Shown here in pieces: positions 39,626 through 50,855 of a stretch of DNA of 64,000 nucleotides. The notes under the pieces were generated by a model that was not told the DNA's origin, searched no databases, and worked only from the letters and a program-made list of their open reading frames with translations. The position numbers and the translations under genes are program-made. Numbering within the stretch: the stretch's first letter is position 1; each line of letters begins with the position of its first letter. Source of the DNA: Thamnaconus septentrionalis (taxonomy: Eukaryota; Chordata; Actinopteri; Tetraodontiformes; Monacanthidae); contig CM020510.1 of NCBI GenBank assembly GCA_009823395.1, positions 11,094,773 through 11,158,772 of the forward strand. The letters run 5' to 3'.

Positions 39626-40164
39626 AGTGGGCCTTGTGTAGCTTGCGTCAGTGCCGGCCAGGCTGAGGGCTCTCTGGCAGGGCTGTGCTCCAGGCCCCTC
39701 GCTCGCTGGATTAATGCCGATTGTTTGGGAATGACTCGGAGCTCCGGACCACACAGGGAGAGCGAGGGAGCGAGCGAGCAAGCGAGCGAGCGAGGGGGAA
39801 AACGTGGACCCGCGTGGGGCGGCCGCGGAGGGAAGCCCACCGAGACTTTTGCTGCGACCCCTCTGCCTCGTGCTATTTCCTCCCTTCTTCCTGCCTCCTA
39901 TGTGTGCACGTGATTGCCCACTTTGTTGCTTATCGCTCTGCCATCTCTCTCTCTCCTTCCTTTTCACTCGGGCCCTTCCTTTGGAGGCCGTCGAGCTGCG
40001 TTTGTCCGGGTCGAGGTGAAACGTCATCTCTCCCTGATAAGACCCTGATATCCCCCCTTTTTTTCCTTTTACCTGCCGTCCTGCTCTGCGCATATGTGCA
40101 AGCGCACGGGAACGTGTGCACGTGGGAGGTCTGAGGCAACAGTGTGGGAGTACGCCGAGGGAGG

Positions 40165-40250
40165 GATACAGGGAGGACATCAATTAATCAAAGAGCACAC
40201 AGGCGCTGGTTTTAATTAGCTGAGCTCTCGCTGCGTTGCTCCGCTGCTTT
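40165..40250. promoter_or_regulatory. Candidate element with TCF/LEF and homeodomain motifs
   Basis: CAATTAATCAAAG at 40181-40193 combines AATTAATCA with the TCF/LEF core ATCAAAG. TTAATTAGC follows at 40212-40220. No open frame. Motif evidence only. Confidence 0.3.
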
Positions 40251-40914
40251 TTTTTATTTATATTTTTTTGGGTGTGAGTCATTAGAGATAGCGCGCGTCT
40301 CGTGGCCCGCGTGCGTTCCGGCACAGAGCTTTCTCCGTAAACACGAGCGAGTGTTCCCTCCTTTCTCAACGCGATCGGTCCAGTCAGCAAACATCACCTT
40401 AAGGAGGAACCCTGGCAGCCGGGCCATTCTGCCTGCCTCAGCCCTAAATGCTCAAATTATGTGAAAGAGGAGAGAATAACACACGTGAGCTGGCAACGAC
40501 GGGAGACGCGAGACTGACAGCTGTGTTTATGGAGTTGGGTTTGAGCCCCAAGGATTCGCTCAATCCGGAATATGGCTCCCATGACCTGCCCAGATGCCTC
40601 GCTGCGACTCGATAGCCTTCATGTGGCAGCGCCTTATAAATCAAGCAGGAGCTCAGAATCAAATGCTTGTTATTCACTGTCTGGGACAGGCTGAAATTCT
40701 TGATCTGGGAGGATTGGCTACGGGGTTTCGCACAAGATGTACAGCAGCGCCGCAGTATGTGTGTGGTGCAGCGATGGCGGTGGAGGGCCAATCAGGCGCC
40801 GAGCAACGCGTCTTATTTTAAGTGTGAGGTGAGGAGAAAAAAATCTCAAGAGGGAAGTTACACGGGTGTGAAGAAGTGATGTGAGGTTGAGCTGGAATGC
40901 AAGAGCAGACTCCA

Positions 40915-40915
<1 letters not shown>

Positions 40916-40953
<38 letters not shown>
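40916..40953. repeat. (TG)n microsatellite
   Basis: Uninterrupted TG dinucleotides. Confidence 0.95.
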
Positions 40954-40955
<2 letters not shown>

Positions 40956-41847
40956 TGTTTTGAAGCCTTTATCTCGACCTGATAGTCGTGATGGTCGGTG
41001 TGGCTGTCTTCACCCTCCAGCAGAGGACACCAATTATGACTTCTTTTCTTTTATGTGTTGACATGTGGCAGAGATGCTGCCATTTTTGGAAAAGGGAAGG
41101 GGAGAAAATGACACCACATCTCTGTGGTTCTGTCGGGACTGACACGCGTCGTTCAGGCCGGCGTGCAGAGCAGTAAAGAGCATCTGCACCTGGGACGTCC
41201 GTGGGTGAGCATTTTCACAAAGCAAATGCACCCAATTTGGGCCACTTGCATCATTTCTTGCGTAATGTCACAGTTACCGTATACATGTATTTACACATAC
41301 TCACACGCACAGCACTTTCTATTTTGTGAATTAGTCAGTAGCCAGCTGATCTATCTTCAACTTGATGTTGCCAACAACCAAGTGGGCCAAGATGAAACAG
41401 AAACATGCCAAACAGCTCAAGGATATCTTGACAATCTTTTGATGGTTGGAGTAAAATGTATTTACATCAAGAAACATGTAATAAACAATATAGTAATATA
41501 AAATGATTAGAAATATAAATGTATACACATAAAATTGTTCATAGTAAAAAATAAACTAATATATTGATACATAAAACGTTTAGAGAAAGAACTGACCGAG
41601 GTTGCCATAATTGATGCATCACAATTGCAATTCAGTGGCAAAAATATTAAGTAAATCCTTTGTTATTGTTGTTCCAGTCCAAAGTTCAGTCCAACCTGCT
41701 ATGTTTCCCTCTATAGAACATTAAGTATGAGAGGCAGGTTGGGATTAAGCTTGAGGCCTGTGGTCTTCCTGGCTACGAGACTGACACACTGCCATACTTC
41801 CCCGCTCCTGCACAGACAGGTGAACTGCAGGAGGACTGGTTCCTCCG

Positions 41848-41848
<1 letters not shown>

Positions 41849-41882
<34 letters not shown>
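41849..41882. repeat. (AC)n microsatellite
   Basis: Uninterrupted AC dinucleotides. Confidence 0.95.
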
Positions 41883-41884
<2 letters not shown>

Positions 41885-42448
41885 TAGTCTGTGGCCTCCA
41901 GTTTTGTCCCTGTACGGTGCAGCTGCTGAAAGTGAGACGGAGCGATGTGAGCGGGGCCTCGTTTGGGGGAGGCAGCGCTCTGGCGAAGGCGGTGCTGCTG
42001 CAGCCGAGCGCTCGCCGCCCTGGATTCATCCACTTGGCTGTGTTTATTTAATATCCAGTCAGCTGTGGGGAGTGGGGTTAGCCGCAGCTTATAAAACTCA
42101 ATCAGCATGACCAAGATATAAGCCCCTCCCTAACATTTTCCGACAAACCCCCCTCCCCACCTCCACCACACACACACACACGCACTCACGTGTGCACTCT
42201 GATACAGCACAGGGGCTGTAACATACCGATGTGTTTTCCTTCACACAGCTCTTACCTTTAGGAACACGAGCATGACGACACAGTCTGAGACCTCCTTGGT
42301 TTAAAGTCCTGCTTTGAACACGTTGCCTCGCACGGACAGGAGCAGGGCCAACACAACGTGCTGATGACAGTTTGAGTTCAATCAAGGAGTAGGTGGGAAC
42401 ACTGCAGGGCACTTTTGCAGTAAGAGGCTTCAGATCAAACCCCCAGAC

Positions 42449-42720
42449 TCCAAGATGGCGGCCCATTCATTTCAATGTAGTTGCTCACCCAGCGCAAACG
42501 GCCAAAAAGTTTTTGACTTCTGCATTAATGGGCCCATAGAGCCTGAGCTCTAGTGTCACTTCCCATCATGCCTCTGTAACTCACATGGTCTATTTGGCCA
42601 ATCAGAACGATTCTGGAGAACGTCACTTACAGACACGTCAGGTGGCAGCCAATCAGAACGAGCTGAGACACAGCAGCAGCACATACAACGTGGTGACGTC
42701 ACGCTGGGAATAAACTCTTT
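42449..42720. promoter_or_regulatory. Candidate promoter-like cluster: YY1, two CCAAT boxes, CRE
   Basis: TCCAAGATGGCGGCC (42449-42463), two copies of GCCAATCAGAACGA (42598 and 42648, about 50 bp apart) and a perfect CRE TGACGTCA (42694-42701) occur in order, followed by TTTTCCGG. These are classic housekeeping-promoter motifs. It may be a repeat-borne promoter, since the stretch around ATTCATTTCAATG resembles dispersed fish sequence. No downstream coding exon is visible. Confidence 0.38.
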
Positions 42721-44459
42721 TCCGGTGATTTTCTGGCCTTTATTTTTTATGTTTTTGACGACTACAAGACCATAACTGAAAAATCTACAATAGAAAGATT
42801 TGCTATGAATCGCGGTTCAGGTCACAGTCGTCCTTTCATTATTTTTTTTAGTTTAGTTTTGTATTGCGATCTATAGGGAAAATGCTTTTTGGGCACATGG
42901 GATTTTTTTTGCTGCAGTACCTCGGCTGGCCACTGCGGAAAAATAGGCACGCAACATATCCAGTTCCTACTAACCCTAATACCATGCAAGTCTATGTGGT
43001 CAAAAGTCAACTTTGTCCTAGAGACATGGGACCACTTGCAGGTTCATCGGGATCCCTCAAGACACAGCCACTTCAAATTTGGGGCTTCTAGCCCCAAAAA
43101 AAAATTTTTTGGGGGGGGCATGAATAATTTTCTTCCTCCAAGGTGGGGCGTGACAGAGAAAGTTTGAGAACCACTGGTATACAAGGAGAGAGAGAGACTA
43201 TCACACACAGGTGCAGCCTGTTAGAGTGGAGACAGGAAATCAGGCCATCATGAAGGGAAAAGTGAAAGTACAACAGGGACCAAATATATAAAGAACTGAA
43301 ATAAAGTTGAACAGCAACCTGCTGTTGCAGGTCAATTTAGATTAAAATCTGCAATGACTCAAGATTGTGGAGCCAGGCTCGACTTGTAGTCTGAAGCGGT
43401 CACCACCTTTGGTAAAAAACCACTGCAGCTGGACTGCATTTTTTTTTCTTTTTTTTGTTGGTCTTACTTGCTCTCTATGCCAAAGGCTGTCGTAACTAGC
43501 CGCTGTGGGCTAGTTGGCATGGTTAGCAAACCAGTCTTGCGTATGATTCTGGGCAAAAGGCCTTGAGCGCCGCAAGGGAACTGGTGATCACAGAACGGAG
43601 CTTGATAGTCTACACAGTCTCCCAGTGAGCATGGAAATAAACACAGGCAACAATAGTAAGATGAATTACACATAAGGCCAAATAAGTCCACATGCAACCC
43701 CTTCCTTGCAGTGCACAATTATTGTTTTGAAACTTAGTTCTGTGTGGTGAATTATACCACCTTAAGGCTTCCAATTGGCCAGCATGACCTAATTCTTAGC
43801 TTAAGCCGCCATCTTCAGCCTTTGTCTGCAGATGCTTGTTTCATTGGAACACTGTGACTTTGTACACTATTCAAAATGCCATTAGAGTGCACAGACATTT
43901 TTTTGTAACCGGATGGATAAAAGAGTATTTTTTTTAATGCCCATTCACTTGTGGACAAGGCCAAAAGCAGCACTTACTTCCTCCTTATGTAAACGGTCAC
44001 GCTTTTTCTCCCCTTCCTGCACATCAAAGGTGAACTCAGCGATATAATGAGCTTAATTTTTGGACTGGTATTAGGACAACTGACCAGAAACCAAGCAGGA
44101 AGCGAGTTAGAGCGGCGCATGAGCTTTGGCGCAACATCAAGAAGTGAGATCAGGGGAGCGTAAAGTGGACGAATATGGATTTGCGAGAGGGGAGGGAGAG
44201 GGAGTGGGGGTCGTGGGCTAGGGAAGGTGGGGGTGTCTTAATAATTCTCACAGCAGCCCATATTCACTCCACCCTGTTGGGAGCAATCCCAGCATGCTTC
44301 ATCTGCGCCTCGACGGGAAGGCTCCATGGCAACCTCTGGGGTCAGGGGTCACGGGGAAAGGTTGCTTTTATCTGCTAATGAGGTCGGTACCTGGGGCTCG
44401 GCGTCTCTCCGCCTCTGTCTCTTGAAGGAAGGGGTGACGGGGGTGGGGGAGCAGCCGCC
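42721..44459. other. Intergenic, one hAT terminus only
   Basis: Aside from the hAT-type end at 43090-43180 and the A/T/G homopolymer snap-back at 43093-43120, the sequence is unique and non-coding. Confidence 0.5.
43090..43180 (-). mobile_element. Terminus of a hAT-like element (CAGTGGTTCTCAA type)
   Basis: The reverse complement of the right edge begins CAGTGGTTCTCAAACTTTCT and continues through GTCACGCCCCACCTTGGAGG, the terminal motif of many vertebrate hAT elements. The opposite terminus was not found upstream, so only one end is annotated. Confidence 0.5.
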
Positions 44460-44820
44460 ATGAATGCCTGCCAAGTGACACCAATGCCATCTTCAGTTAT
44501 CTCCGACCGGGCCTCCGGGCTCAACTCATTGAGCGTGAGACGAGAGTGAGAGGTTGCCGGGTGAGAGGGGGACGGCGTTGGGGCTCTGCCCTGTAGGGAT
44601 GATAACAAATGTCTCCGAAATTGCTGTCCCCCAGTCTGGCTCCTCATTGTCCAATGAGTGTTCACATGCAAATCAACAATCGCCCCACAAGCCCCATGGA
44701 TGGTGTCGCCCATTATTTCACTTGAAGGAGTTGATGAATGGGCCTTTGCGGCAACATGGTTTTGCGTTGCGCTGCATGTACTGTTGGTGTGTTGATTAAT
44801 CGGCACCTTGGGAGGAGGAC
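44460..44820. promoter_or_regulatory. Candidate enhancer with POU-SOX composite and PBX-HOX-like site
   Basis: ATGCAAATCAACAAT at 44666-44680 places a perfect octamer one base from a SOX-type ACAAT core. A further ATTGT core lies at 44646. TGATTAAT at 44793-44800 matches the PBX-HOX core. The whole block is unique, non-repetitive and lacks a coding frame. Confidence 0.42.
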
Positions 44821-44860
44821 CGGCCGGACTTAAAGTCACAGAGTCAAACAAACTATTCAG

Positions 44861-45363
44861 CAAAGGTGGCAGTATACATAATTATTGCATACTAGTGTAA
44901 AAAATTACGTTGGCAAAGGTACTGATTCAACTCCTTGATTCAAGTTAATGTAAGAAAGTACAGGTTCAAAAATGTACTCAAGTCAAAGGTATTTTTTATT
45001 ACATAAATAAAACAGGGCATTTGTTGATAATTTTGCAAACAATGAAAAAAGAAGAAGAAAATAATGTGAACTGACCAGAGTGATGCCAAAGCTGAGGTAT
45101 ATCCCTCTAAAATATGATCCACTACACATTCAACTACACAACAGGATTGTTCAAATAGCTCCTCCTCAAGCAGTGACAACAAACAAACTACTTTTAAGAG
45201 AATTTGTATCTTTTAAACCCAAAAGCAACAAGTGTGTTTTTCCAATGTAAAAAGTAGAAAGTACAGATATTTGTGTTCAAATGAAGAGAAACAAAGTAAA
45301 TATACTCAGATACGTGAAAAGTGCAGTAACAAGGTATTTGTGCTTTGCTACTTCCCACCTCTG
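44861..45363. mobile_element. Non-autonomous hAT-like MITE, 503 bp, with perfect 8 bp target duplication
   Basis: The element begins CAAAGGTGGCAGTA and ends TACTTCCCACCTCTG, an imperfect inverted repeat. It is flanked on both sides by CTATTCAG (44853-44860 and 45364-45371), a perfect 8 bp duplication typical of hAT transposition. The interior is AT-rich, carries AGTAC-type motifs seen in a widespread fish MITE family, and encodes nothing recognisable. Confidence 0.8.
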
Positions 45364-45371
45364 CTATTCAG

Positions 45372-46484
45372 TTTGAAGGTTTCTCGTCAAAACCCCAGGC
45401 AGTGTAGAAAACCCACCAAACTAGAATGACCTCTGAATTATGGGCTGCTGGAACCAAAAAAAAAGTCGTTTTTTTGCTTTTGTTTGCGGTCGGTTCAAAC
45501 ACGGAAAAACTCACTTCTCCGGGTCGCTGCGACCTGCGGAGTCACAGCCGTTCAATCGTGCTCCAAAAACACGGGGGCTTTGCGACAAGAGCGCCGCAAA
45601 ATAAATCCCCCTCCCTGGAAAACACACATCCCGTACTAATCAGCTCTCGCCATATCACACAAGGCTCATTGGCCCATGTGGCCCTTCAATGGGGGCAAAC
45701 AGGCGGCCGGAGCGACCCCCGCTCCTTCTCCCACAAGCCCTTTCTCTCTCCCGCTCACACACGCCCCCTGTCATGTTCGCGGGACTGAGAAAGGAGTCCA
45801 TTAACTCTGATTTAGTGGCAGTGTCATGCGGTCCCCTTTGTGAGGTGGTGACATTCGGTGAATAGAAATCAGAACTGGACCCCCTCCACCACCACCACCC
45901 TCCACTCCCCCTCCTCTTGGCTCCGGCATTCGGGGGAATGGTTTCGCGCGGCTCCAGTAGGAGTGTACGATGAATGGGGAGCGGGAGGGGGAGGGGGGTC
46001 GCTGCCACATGTCTCTGAGTGGCAGACCCTTTGTGCCCGGGCCAGCCTGTTTGTTTAGCCTTTCGTCAGAGGACGGCTTCACACGTCGGCGCCTCGCGCA
46101 GATGGCCGGGCGGACGAGAAGAGCGGGAGGACGCACGCATTTGTCAGAAGACGCCCGTTGAGGACGTTCCCGCCGTCCGTTTTCGGTTTGAGCAAAATAG
46201 GTGTGAGTTGGATTTGTTTTGTGAAATGCAACAGCAGTGTTTTATCAAATGAATAAATGAGTTGTTTCCTCCCAAAGGGGTTTTGTCCAAGAGTTGTGAC
46301 GGAAGCAGCAAATTACGGGCTAACAGGTTAATCAGGGTTCTAAACAAATTTTTCAAAGCACCTGCTTGGATCACGGCTGAAGTCACCAGGTTCATTTAAA
46401 AAAGAATAATTAAAAAAGACGTTGATGCGTCATCGCTTGATACACAGTCAAGATGCGTCATATTTAATTTCATATTCAACATTA
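45372..46484. other. Intergenic, GC-rich, no supported gene
   Basis: Unique GC-rich DNA with C-runs near 45880-45920. Overlapping short frames on both strands are typical of GC-rich DNA and show no domain. Confidence 0.5.
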
Positions 46485-46622
46485 GCCCTGCGAAGAACTG
46501 GCGACTCGTCCAGGGTGTCACCCTGCCTTCGCCCTATGACAACTGGGATAGGCTCCAGTATACCCCCATGACCCTCAGCTCAGGAATAAGCAAGTATTGA
46601 AAATGGATGGATGGATGAATGG
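46485..46622 (+). mobile_element. LINE-type 3' tail fragment ending in (ATGG)n
   Basis: The motifs AACTGGCGACTCGTCCAGGG, CCTTCGCCCTATGACAACTG, GGGATAGGCTCCAGTA and GAATAAGCAAGTATTGAAAA, ending in ATGGATGGATG, are the standard 3' tail of a widespread fish non-LTR element. It is severely 5'-truncated with no reverse-transcriptase region. The exact clade is not assigned. Confidence 0.7.
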
Positions 46623-48256
46623 ATGTAGTCAACATGAGGTGCATTCTCATTCATCGTAAAACTGGAAAAATTGCAAATGGAAGTTTTGCCCAATGGAAAC
46701 GGAAAACGGCATCTTCACATTTTGCAGAAGTTTTTCTGTTTTTCTGCTCACATGAAGCGGTATTTTGGGCAATTTGCAAGGGGACTGTGTGTTTTGAAAG
46801 CTGCCAGATGGAGAAATATTTCTGGTGAAAAGACTGGTTGCCATGTGAGTATGGGTCATTGGCCAGCGACAACTTCAGAGTGGATGTTTTTGGGCAGCAT
46901 TATTTCTGTCTACAGAACGTTTTGGGAGGAGACTCTTTCTTGCTTCTTCGACTTTCCATGCAGGATTACCATCACAGCACTGTTGAAGCAAAGAAATGCA
47001 GCGTTTGCCGCAAAGCATATGGCTCACATATGCCTCCCACCATGGTGGAAGTGAAGAGAACTCTCTGCAACTATTCTGGAAGAGATAAAGAGGGAGATAG
47101 AACACGTGTGCTTCCACAGTTGGCCAGATTTTCAGGGTCTCATTCCAGAGAGGGAAATTCACGCTGAGGAGATTTATCGAGCCGTATGTCGACGTCGAGG
47201 GGAAGCTTTTCTGAAAAAGAAAAGGCTGCAGGCGTTCATTTTGTCAACATTTCTTGTTTATTTGTTTACTTTCAGAGGCGCAGCAACTACAATCAATGAT
47301 GTTAAAGGTCCTCTTTGCCCGAGCGCAAAGTTGATCGTAAACATGCGCCTCCCTCCGCTATAAGTCCAAACCGCAGCACAGCTGTTTCCCATTGGCGTAA
47401 ATGGCTGCTGCTCGTGACCTGTGGAGAATCCATCCATTCCTGACTAACCTCTCGCTCGCAGCCACTGACAGGTCACGGCTCGCTCCAGCCTCTGGTCTCA
47501 CCGCCTCGTCGGCTCAGAATCATGAGTAGAAAGCGGGGGGGCGCAGGGGTCAGGATGATTATTGTAGCCCCGGCGCTCTCAGGAAAAAACACAGCCGGAA
47601 AATATTTACGCAAACAAGACAGCCAGGGTTTCCTGTAATCACGGGAAACACGTCGATCTGGCACGACGCGCCCCCTGGAAAGATTTTCATAAAGTGAATT
47701 TAAAGGTTTCGAAGCATTTTTTTGTTTGTTTTTTTTGTTGATGTTTTTTTTCTTTTTGTTAAGGCGGAGCCAAGTCTGCCATTAAGTTCCGAACCGGTGG
47801 AATGTTTCTACGCAAACCCATTAACGTGGTGGAGTTTTTGGGCTCCCCTCCAGCCATGTTAGATCAACCATAATAAGTTGCTAGTTTATGGACCTTTGCT
47901 CCCCAAATGTCTGCCATGTTGCTAATTGCGTACATCTGTGGCCGGCGTTTTGAAGTTTTGTTCCAACGCGCAGCTGTCCGTCGACTTTCCAACAGCCTCT
48001 GGTTAAAGGCCCTCCGCCATCCCTGCCTTAAATAGAAGCCATGCATCTGGTGTGTGTGTGTGTGTGTGTGTGTGTGATTCAGCAGGAGGGCTATGCCTTT
48101 TTGTAGAAATTCTTGAAATTACCGGGAGGTCAGAGCAGCCAGGCGATCGTAGCTGCGAAAATGTTTGTAGTTTGTTGTGTAAAACATCCTAGACTGCGTT
48201 TTCCACCATGGTCGATACTTGTTAAAGCAACACTGTGCAGTTTTTATACCTTTGAA
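46623..48256. other. Intergenic; possible degraded coding fragment at 46620-47360
   Basis: Overlapping plus-strand frames at 46671-47054, 46838-47167 and 47106-47363 have less skewed composition than elsewhere (for example CSVCRKAYGSH and REIHAEEIYRAVCRRRGEAF), as if one reading frame had been broken by frameshifts. I do not recognise a family, so it is not called a pseudogene. The rest is non-coding. Confidence 0.3.
48048..48076. repeat. (TG)n microsatellite
   Basis: Short uninterrupted TG run. Confidence 0.9.
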
Positions 48257-48416
48257 CAGGGGTGGGCAAACTTATAGACTGGTGGGGCCACAATGGGCTT
48301 AAAAATGGACAGAATGGATGAAATGCAGCTATTTTACAACTTACTTACTATTAATATCATTTCTAAAAGCTTAACCATCTATATATGGCCCTCGGGCCAT
48401 AGTTTGCCCATGCTTG
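48257..48416. mobile_element. Non-autonomous hAT-like element, 160 bp
   Basis: The ends CAGGGGTGGGCAAACTTA and (reverse complement) CAAGCATGGGCAAACTA form terminal inverted repeats. The flanks CCTTTGAA and CCTTAGAA differ at one of 8 positions, as expected for an aged 8 bp target duplication. No coding capacity. Confidence 0.72.
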
Positions 48417-50428
48417 CCTTAGAATGATCATTTTTGATTATTTTTTTTTTCTCATCGCACTCCTGAAGTTGACTGCAGGGCTTTAGGGTTGCCAGGTTGG
48501 GAGAAGATCAAAGAAATGTTCCTTTGTTCAGGATCTTACTTGGCACTGCTTTGGATTTGCGAACTTGCTAATGTGCTGTTGCCAGTATAGAGGTGTTTGT
48601 GTGATGTCTGCAATTTTATTTAGTCTAGAACCAGGTCATGGGAGAGGAACCATTTTCCCTGTTATAAGTCAGTGAATCGGAGAAAAAGAAATATTTTGAG
48701 ACTATAATTTTTAGGTAGAAAATGACATGGTGCTGCTTCCAGCCTCCTCGGAGCATCATGTCTAATTTTGTTGATTTTAAATAAAGTTGCGTTGCCCGCC
48801 AGGATCTTTTCTGGCAGACCCGGCGGGGGAACTCAGATCCACATCCAAAGCATTTTCTGTTTGTTTGTTTGCTCGGAGCCGATAGCTGCCATCCGCGCCG
48901 CCGCAGTGCCATCCAAGGAGGGATCAGCGTGAATGCGCACTGTGTGCACGCCAGCGACACCCGATCTTGAGTAATTGTCAGAGTAAGGCGAGGGATTGAC
49001 CTCTGCCATGAACCATATTTTCTGAGACAACACACACAACACTGGAGCCGGCTTTGAAACGGCCTCTCCTCCAGGACCGGATGGGCCGGCCGGGCGGCTC
49101 GTCATCAACTTTTTAGTGTAGCTAAACAAAGCCCGGCGGTAATTTCATTAGCCCGCTCTTACGTTCTCAGCAAGTGGCGAGCTGGTACCCCCTGCTCTCC
49201 CCCACATCCACCCACCACCACCACCACCGCCCCCAAGCTGACGCCTTCCCCTTCGCTGGCTGTGACATCACTCCCCAGCAATGTGTGGCACGAGATCATC
49301 TGGACAGAGCTTGCCGCCTCGTAAAGAAGTAGGTATTGTTTTGCAGTGTTTCCAATTATAATCTGGATCCCCCCCCCCCCTCTCGTATGTATGCCGCTGA
49401 ACTGAACTGAACCTTTAGTGTCGGACCGAGTTAAGTTGATTTGACTGTTTTGAACCCTTTCCCCATTTTATTGAATAAACTCTGCGACCCGTCGCTGCCA
49501 TATTTAATAAACTTGATAAGACATTTCATAATTTTCCGTGTTTGCTTTTTCTTTGGACTTTTGGCCCTCTGGGTGAATGTGGTAATTGTTGTTGCAAGCA
49601 AGCGTCCAAGGCTGTCGCACTCGGACCGCCGAGGACTAAGTCATGGAAAAAAAGAAACTGTGGCACGTCCAGGCGGCATGTCACCTCTCCCCCCGGCAGG
49701 ATTTACATCCCTCCGTCCGCCCCGACTCTGCCTGTTTGTGTCTCGGGTGTTGTGACAACTCGACTCCTGCAGTGTTCAGCTTACATTCCTTTCATCCCAC
49801 TAGCCCCAGGGAACCCGGGTGCCCCACCTCTCCCCGTGCCTGCCCCGGTGAGGGACCGGGACAGATGCACTTGGTCGGCAGATGGTCGACAAGTCCACGG
49901 TCAAATGGCATCCGCTGCGCGCTCAATGCCGGAGTGGCCGCGCTGAGCAATTAACAGCCGGATTGAGTTGATCCTCATCAGGGCTTTTGGGGGGGTGGTG
50001 GTGGAGGTTTGGGGGGGGGTTTGCTTCGGCCACGGAAGTCAAGAATCAGGTGGAGGCACCGTGTCAACTTCTATGCGGTCAGCAGACTAATTGAATTTGG
50101 ATCAAAGACATTCACGTCTTTCACAAAGGTCTCGAGGGCTGCTTAGTTTTTAGTAATAACAGAAACACTTCCGCCGCTGACCTCCACTGCCCCCATTTTT
50201 ACACACACACACACACACACTCTCCCTCTCTCTCTCTCTCCCTCTCTCTCTCTCTCCAGATTAAAACCTCTCCTTTGAAGGGCTCAAATTATCACAGCTG
50301 CTCAGTCACACACATGGAAGCCATATAAAAAATGTGTAGGATTTTTTTTTTTTTGCTCAATATCAATCTATCATACACTAATGTTATTTGATTAGAAAGT
50401 GTTTCATAAAAGAAAATGTATCACTCTT
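48417..50428. other. Intergenic / 3' flank of the 471-residue gene
   Basis: Unique DNA with a (CCA)n patch near 49210, a C-run at 49370, G-runs near 49990-50020 and the AC/CT microsatellite at 50201. No exon supported. Confidence 0.5.
50201..50257. repeat. Compound (AC)n(CT)n microsatellite
   Basis: An AC run to 50220, followed by CT repeats interrupted by CCCT. Confidence 0.93.
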
Positions 50429-50499
50429 TTTATTACTTGGCACAAAACTGTCTTGAATCTGTTATTTTAAATCTAAGCCTAAAGCACTAATAATTTATT
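50429..50499 (-). terminator. Candidate polyadenylation signals of the 471-residue gene
   Basis: On the minus strand two AATAAA hexamers lie at 50494-50499 and 50429-50434, about 360 and 425 bases after the stop codon at 50856. Either could define the 3' end. The call rests on hexamer and position only. Confidence 0.35.
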
Positions 50500-50855
50500 T
50501 TTGGTTGTTTTCTGTTCAGAATTCCGTATTGGGAACCCTTTGCAATCCAACATGTACTTTTGATAAGCATTTGAGGTCAATTTCTCATGAAGTTCTGAGA
50601 TGAATTTACATCAGTCCACTAGAAAACTGCTGCAGGCTTGTTTGCCTGCGCTTGCGAATCTCGGGGAAAGAGTGCCCCCTTGAGGTAAAAACCTGCTATG
50701 GACTGAAAAGGTATTCAAGTAAAGATGACGGTCTATCAAGAAATGGCAGAACCTTTTAATAAAAACGAAACAATAAATAAGTTCAAAGTGGCCCGCAAAT
50801 GCTCAGCATTTGAAAACATTTTCTCCTGCAGTTATTTACACTGTCGGTCAAAGTC

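Noticed and set aside
39494..40183. 229-codon minus-strand open frame with a His/Thr run
   Set aside because: The run is a translation of the (TG)n microsatellite, and the remainder has low-complexity Ser/Arg composition.
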